A DNA stretch of 64,000 nucleotides from Microglena sp. YARC (lineage: Eukaryota > Chlorophyta > Chlorophyceae > Chlamydomonadales > Chlamydomonadaceae): assembly GCA_022414725.1 (NCBI GenBank), contig CM039467.1, positions 8,996,001-9,060,000 on the forward strand, written 5' to 3'. A program made the position numbers and the translations under genes. Under the pieces are notes generated by a model. That model worked only from the letters and a program-made list of their open reading frames with translations. It was not told where the DNA came from and did not search any database. Each line of letters opens with the position of its first letter. Positions within the stretch are counted from its first letter, which is position 1. This document shows positions 62,165-64,000 of this stretch, piece after piece.

Positions 62165-63290
62165 TAGCCTGTGTTTAGTTCATGAGCACAAATAAAGTGT
62201 GTTTTTCTTGATCAGCACTAAGTGTGCTTGATTATTAGTTCATCAGCACTAAGTGTTATTTCCTTAATCAACACTGAGTGTTATTTTCTTGATCAGGACT
62301 AATAAGTGTTATTTCTTGATCAGCACTGAGTGTGCTTGCTTATTAGTTCATCAGCACTAAGTGTTATTTCCTTAATCAGCACTGAGTGTTATTTCTTGAT
62401 CAGCACTGAGTGTGCTTGCTTATAAGTTGATCGGCAAAAAGTGTGTTTTTCTTGATCAGCGCTGAGTTTACTTGATTATTAGTTCATCAGCACTAAGTGT
62501 TATTTCCTTAATCAACACTGAGTGTGCTTGATTGTTGTTTGATCAGCACTGAGTGTTATTTTCTTGATCAGCACTGAGTGTGCTTGATTGTTAGTTGATC
62601 AGGACTGAGTGTTATTTTCTTGATCAGTACTAATAAGTGTTATTTCTTGATCAGCACTGAGTGTGCTCAATTATTAGTTGATCAGCACTGAGTGTGCTAC
62701 CTCGATTGTTAGTTGATCAGCACAGAATGTTTTTCTCGATCAGCACTGAGTGCTTGATTATCAGTTGATCAGCAGTAAGCGTTATTTTCTCGATCAGCAC
62801 TGAGTGCTTGATTATCAGTTGATCAGCAGTAAGCGTTATTTTCTCGATCAGCACTGAGTGCTTGATTATCAGTTGATCAGCACTAAGCGTTATTCTCTTG
62901 ATCAGCACTGAGTGTGCTTCATTATAAGTTGATCAGCACTAATTTAAGTGTTATTTTCTTGATCAGCACTAATTTAAGTGTTATTTTCTTGATCAGCACT
63001 GAGTGTGCTCCATTATAAGTTGATCAGCACTAACTTAAGTGTTATTTTCTCGATCAGCACTGAGTGTGCTTCATTATAAGTTGATCAGCACTAATTTAAG
63101 TGTTATTTTCTTGATCAGCACTGAGTGTGCTCCATTATAAGTTGATCAGCACTAATTGAAGTGTGATTTTCTTGATCAGCACTGAGTGTGCTCCATTATA
63201 AGTTGATCAGCACTAATTTAAGTGTTATTTTCTTGATCAGCAATGAGTAGTGTGCTAGATTATTAGTTGATCAGCACTGAGTGTTATTTT
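62165..63290. repeat. TTGATCAGCACTGAGTGTGC minisatellite, ~50-57-bp units
   Basis: About 20 compound units of CTTGATCAGCACTGAGTGTG, CTTGATTATNAGTTGATCAG and CACTAA-TTAAGTGTTATTTT. TGATCA, a six-base palindrome, occurs more than 30 times. Open frames on the minus strand (62,717-62,908) come from the repeat. Confidence 0.9.
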
Positions 63291-63547
63291 GGGCGGAGCC
63301 CCCTCTTCAAGGGGGCGGGAGCCCCCAGGGTTACCCCGTTGTCCGTTTTACCGCCCCCCCCCCCCCACCCCCCCACCCCCCCCACCCTCCCTCCCTAAAA
63401 TGTGAAGCCTGACACGTCAACCGACTGTCTCATAACCAACTGGCTTCGGTTAGCTCCATTTCCTTGCCACCTTTAGTTCCGTTACCAACTCACTATGGCA
63501 CTAAGCCAATTATTCTGCGTCGCGTGGGACGCTGGATAGGACTTGTC
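63286..63547 (+). repeat. Dispersed repeat B, copy 2, inserted in the minisatellite
   Basis: Same ordered blocks as 39,866-40,064 (GGGCGGAGCCCCCTCTTCAA to CGTCGCGTGGGACGCTGGAT and ACTTGTC). The minisatellite phrase CTTGATCAGCACTGAGTGTG resumes right after it, so it looks inserted. A C-rich tract (63,354-63,390) separates its halves. Confidence 0.75.
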
Positions 63548-63620
63548 TTGATCAGCACTGAGTGTGCTTGATTATTATTTTATTTGCACTGAGTGTTATT
63601 TTGATTCACCAGCATTGAGT
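63548..63620. repeat. Continuation of the TGATCAGCACTGAG minisatellite
   Basis: Two degenerate units after repeat B. Confidence 0.7.
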
Positions 63621-63785
63621 TGATTATATTGTAGAATTAAATAATCACTGTAGCACGAACTCAGGGCCCCCGTCGGTGAACGGTTGTTTGGTGTTCAATT
63701 CATCAGTATTTTTTCTTTTTAAGCCCTTACTACTGTTGGGCAAGTCCCTTTAGTCCATTTGTCCTACCCCGGGACTGCAACATAC
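63621..63785 (-). repeat. Dispersed repeat A, copy 3 (reverse)
   Basis: Read on the minus strand: GTTGCAGTCCCGGGGTAGGA, a GGACTTGCCCAACAGTAGTA block, AAGGGCTTAAAAAGAAAAAA, CGGGGGCCCTGAGTTCGTGC and TACAGTGATTATTTAATTCT. It is compact and may be the least interrupted copy in the window. Confidence 0.7.
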
Positions 63786-63891
63786 ATACATACACCAGCA
63801 CTTAGTGTGCTTTACTTGTCTAGCATTGTGTGATTCAATTCATCACTAGCACTAATTGTACATTAATGATCTAGTACTGTGTGTGCTGTAA

Positions 63892-63925
<34 letters not shown>

Positions 63926-64000
63926 CACTCAGACTGCTTTGATCGACTAGATAGCACTAATTAAGGGTGCTGTACTTGACTGGCAATGAGTGCTGTAATG
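63786..64000. other. Window end, (TA)n tract, no gene seen
   Basis: A (TA)n run of ~30 bases at 63,893-63,923 and degenerate TAGCACT-AA-TG repeats related to the preceding minisatellite. Confidence 0.5.

Overview
The window reads as nuclear DNA of a eukaryote, most likely a green alga of the Chlamydomonas/Volvox group. Genes are split by GT-AG introns, repeats are extremely dense, and the one long gene I could reconstruct is a CTR-type copper transporter. Its ectodomain carries the CxxMxxMxxC-x5/6-C 'Cys-Met' motif known from Chlamydomonas CTR proteins. A second gene is a cysteine-containing leucine-rich-repeat (LRR) protein of a kind common in these algae. The taxon is an inference.

Layout. 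1-5.7 kb holds one dispersed-repeat copy and four successive tandem arrays with no gene I can support. 5.7-10.8 kb is intergenic DNA with three copies of a ~195-bp hAT-like MITE (8-bp target-site duplications), short tandem duplications and a 13-bp-arm hairpin. 10,864-52,161 (+) is one copper-transporter gene spread over ~41 kb. I recognise 16 exons, and 13 of 15 exon junctions agree in reading phase. It starts with a signal peptide and a Reeler-like domain, continues through Cys-Met modules and a Met/His/Pro-rich linker, and ends in three membrane segments with the family's MxxxM and GxxxG motifs. 52.2-57.3 kb is gene-poor and holds a C-terminal-exon array, a dispersed repeat, an 83-bp near-perfect hairpin and a 32-bp minisatellite. 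57,371-60,288 (-) is a two-exon LRR gene interrupted by one in-frame TAG. 61,249-61,482 (+) is the first exon of a related, divergently oriented gene. 61.9-64 kb holds a tRNA-derived SINE-like element, a TGATCA-rich minisatellite and further dispersed repeats.

The most striking observation is how the introns of the copper-transporter gene are built. Nearly every exon exists as one complete copy. Upstream of it lie tandem partial copies of its 5' part, each with a 3' splice site. Downstream lie tandem partial copies of its 3' part, each with a 5' splice site. Introns therefore consist largely of amplified exon-intron boundaries. In most introns the donor-proximal half is G/T-rich and the acceptor-proximal half is C/A-rich, so the two halves could pair and bring the splice sites together.

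Caution: several exons carry one-base disruptions, many next to long C or G runs. The sequence may contain uncorrected long-read errors, so exon limits and reading frames are best estimates.
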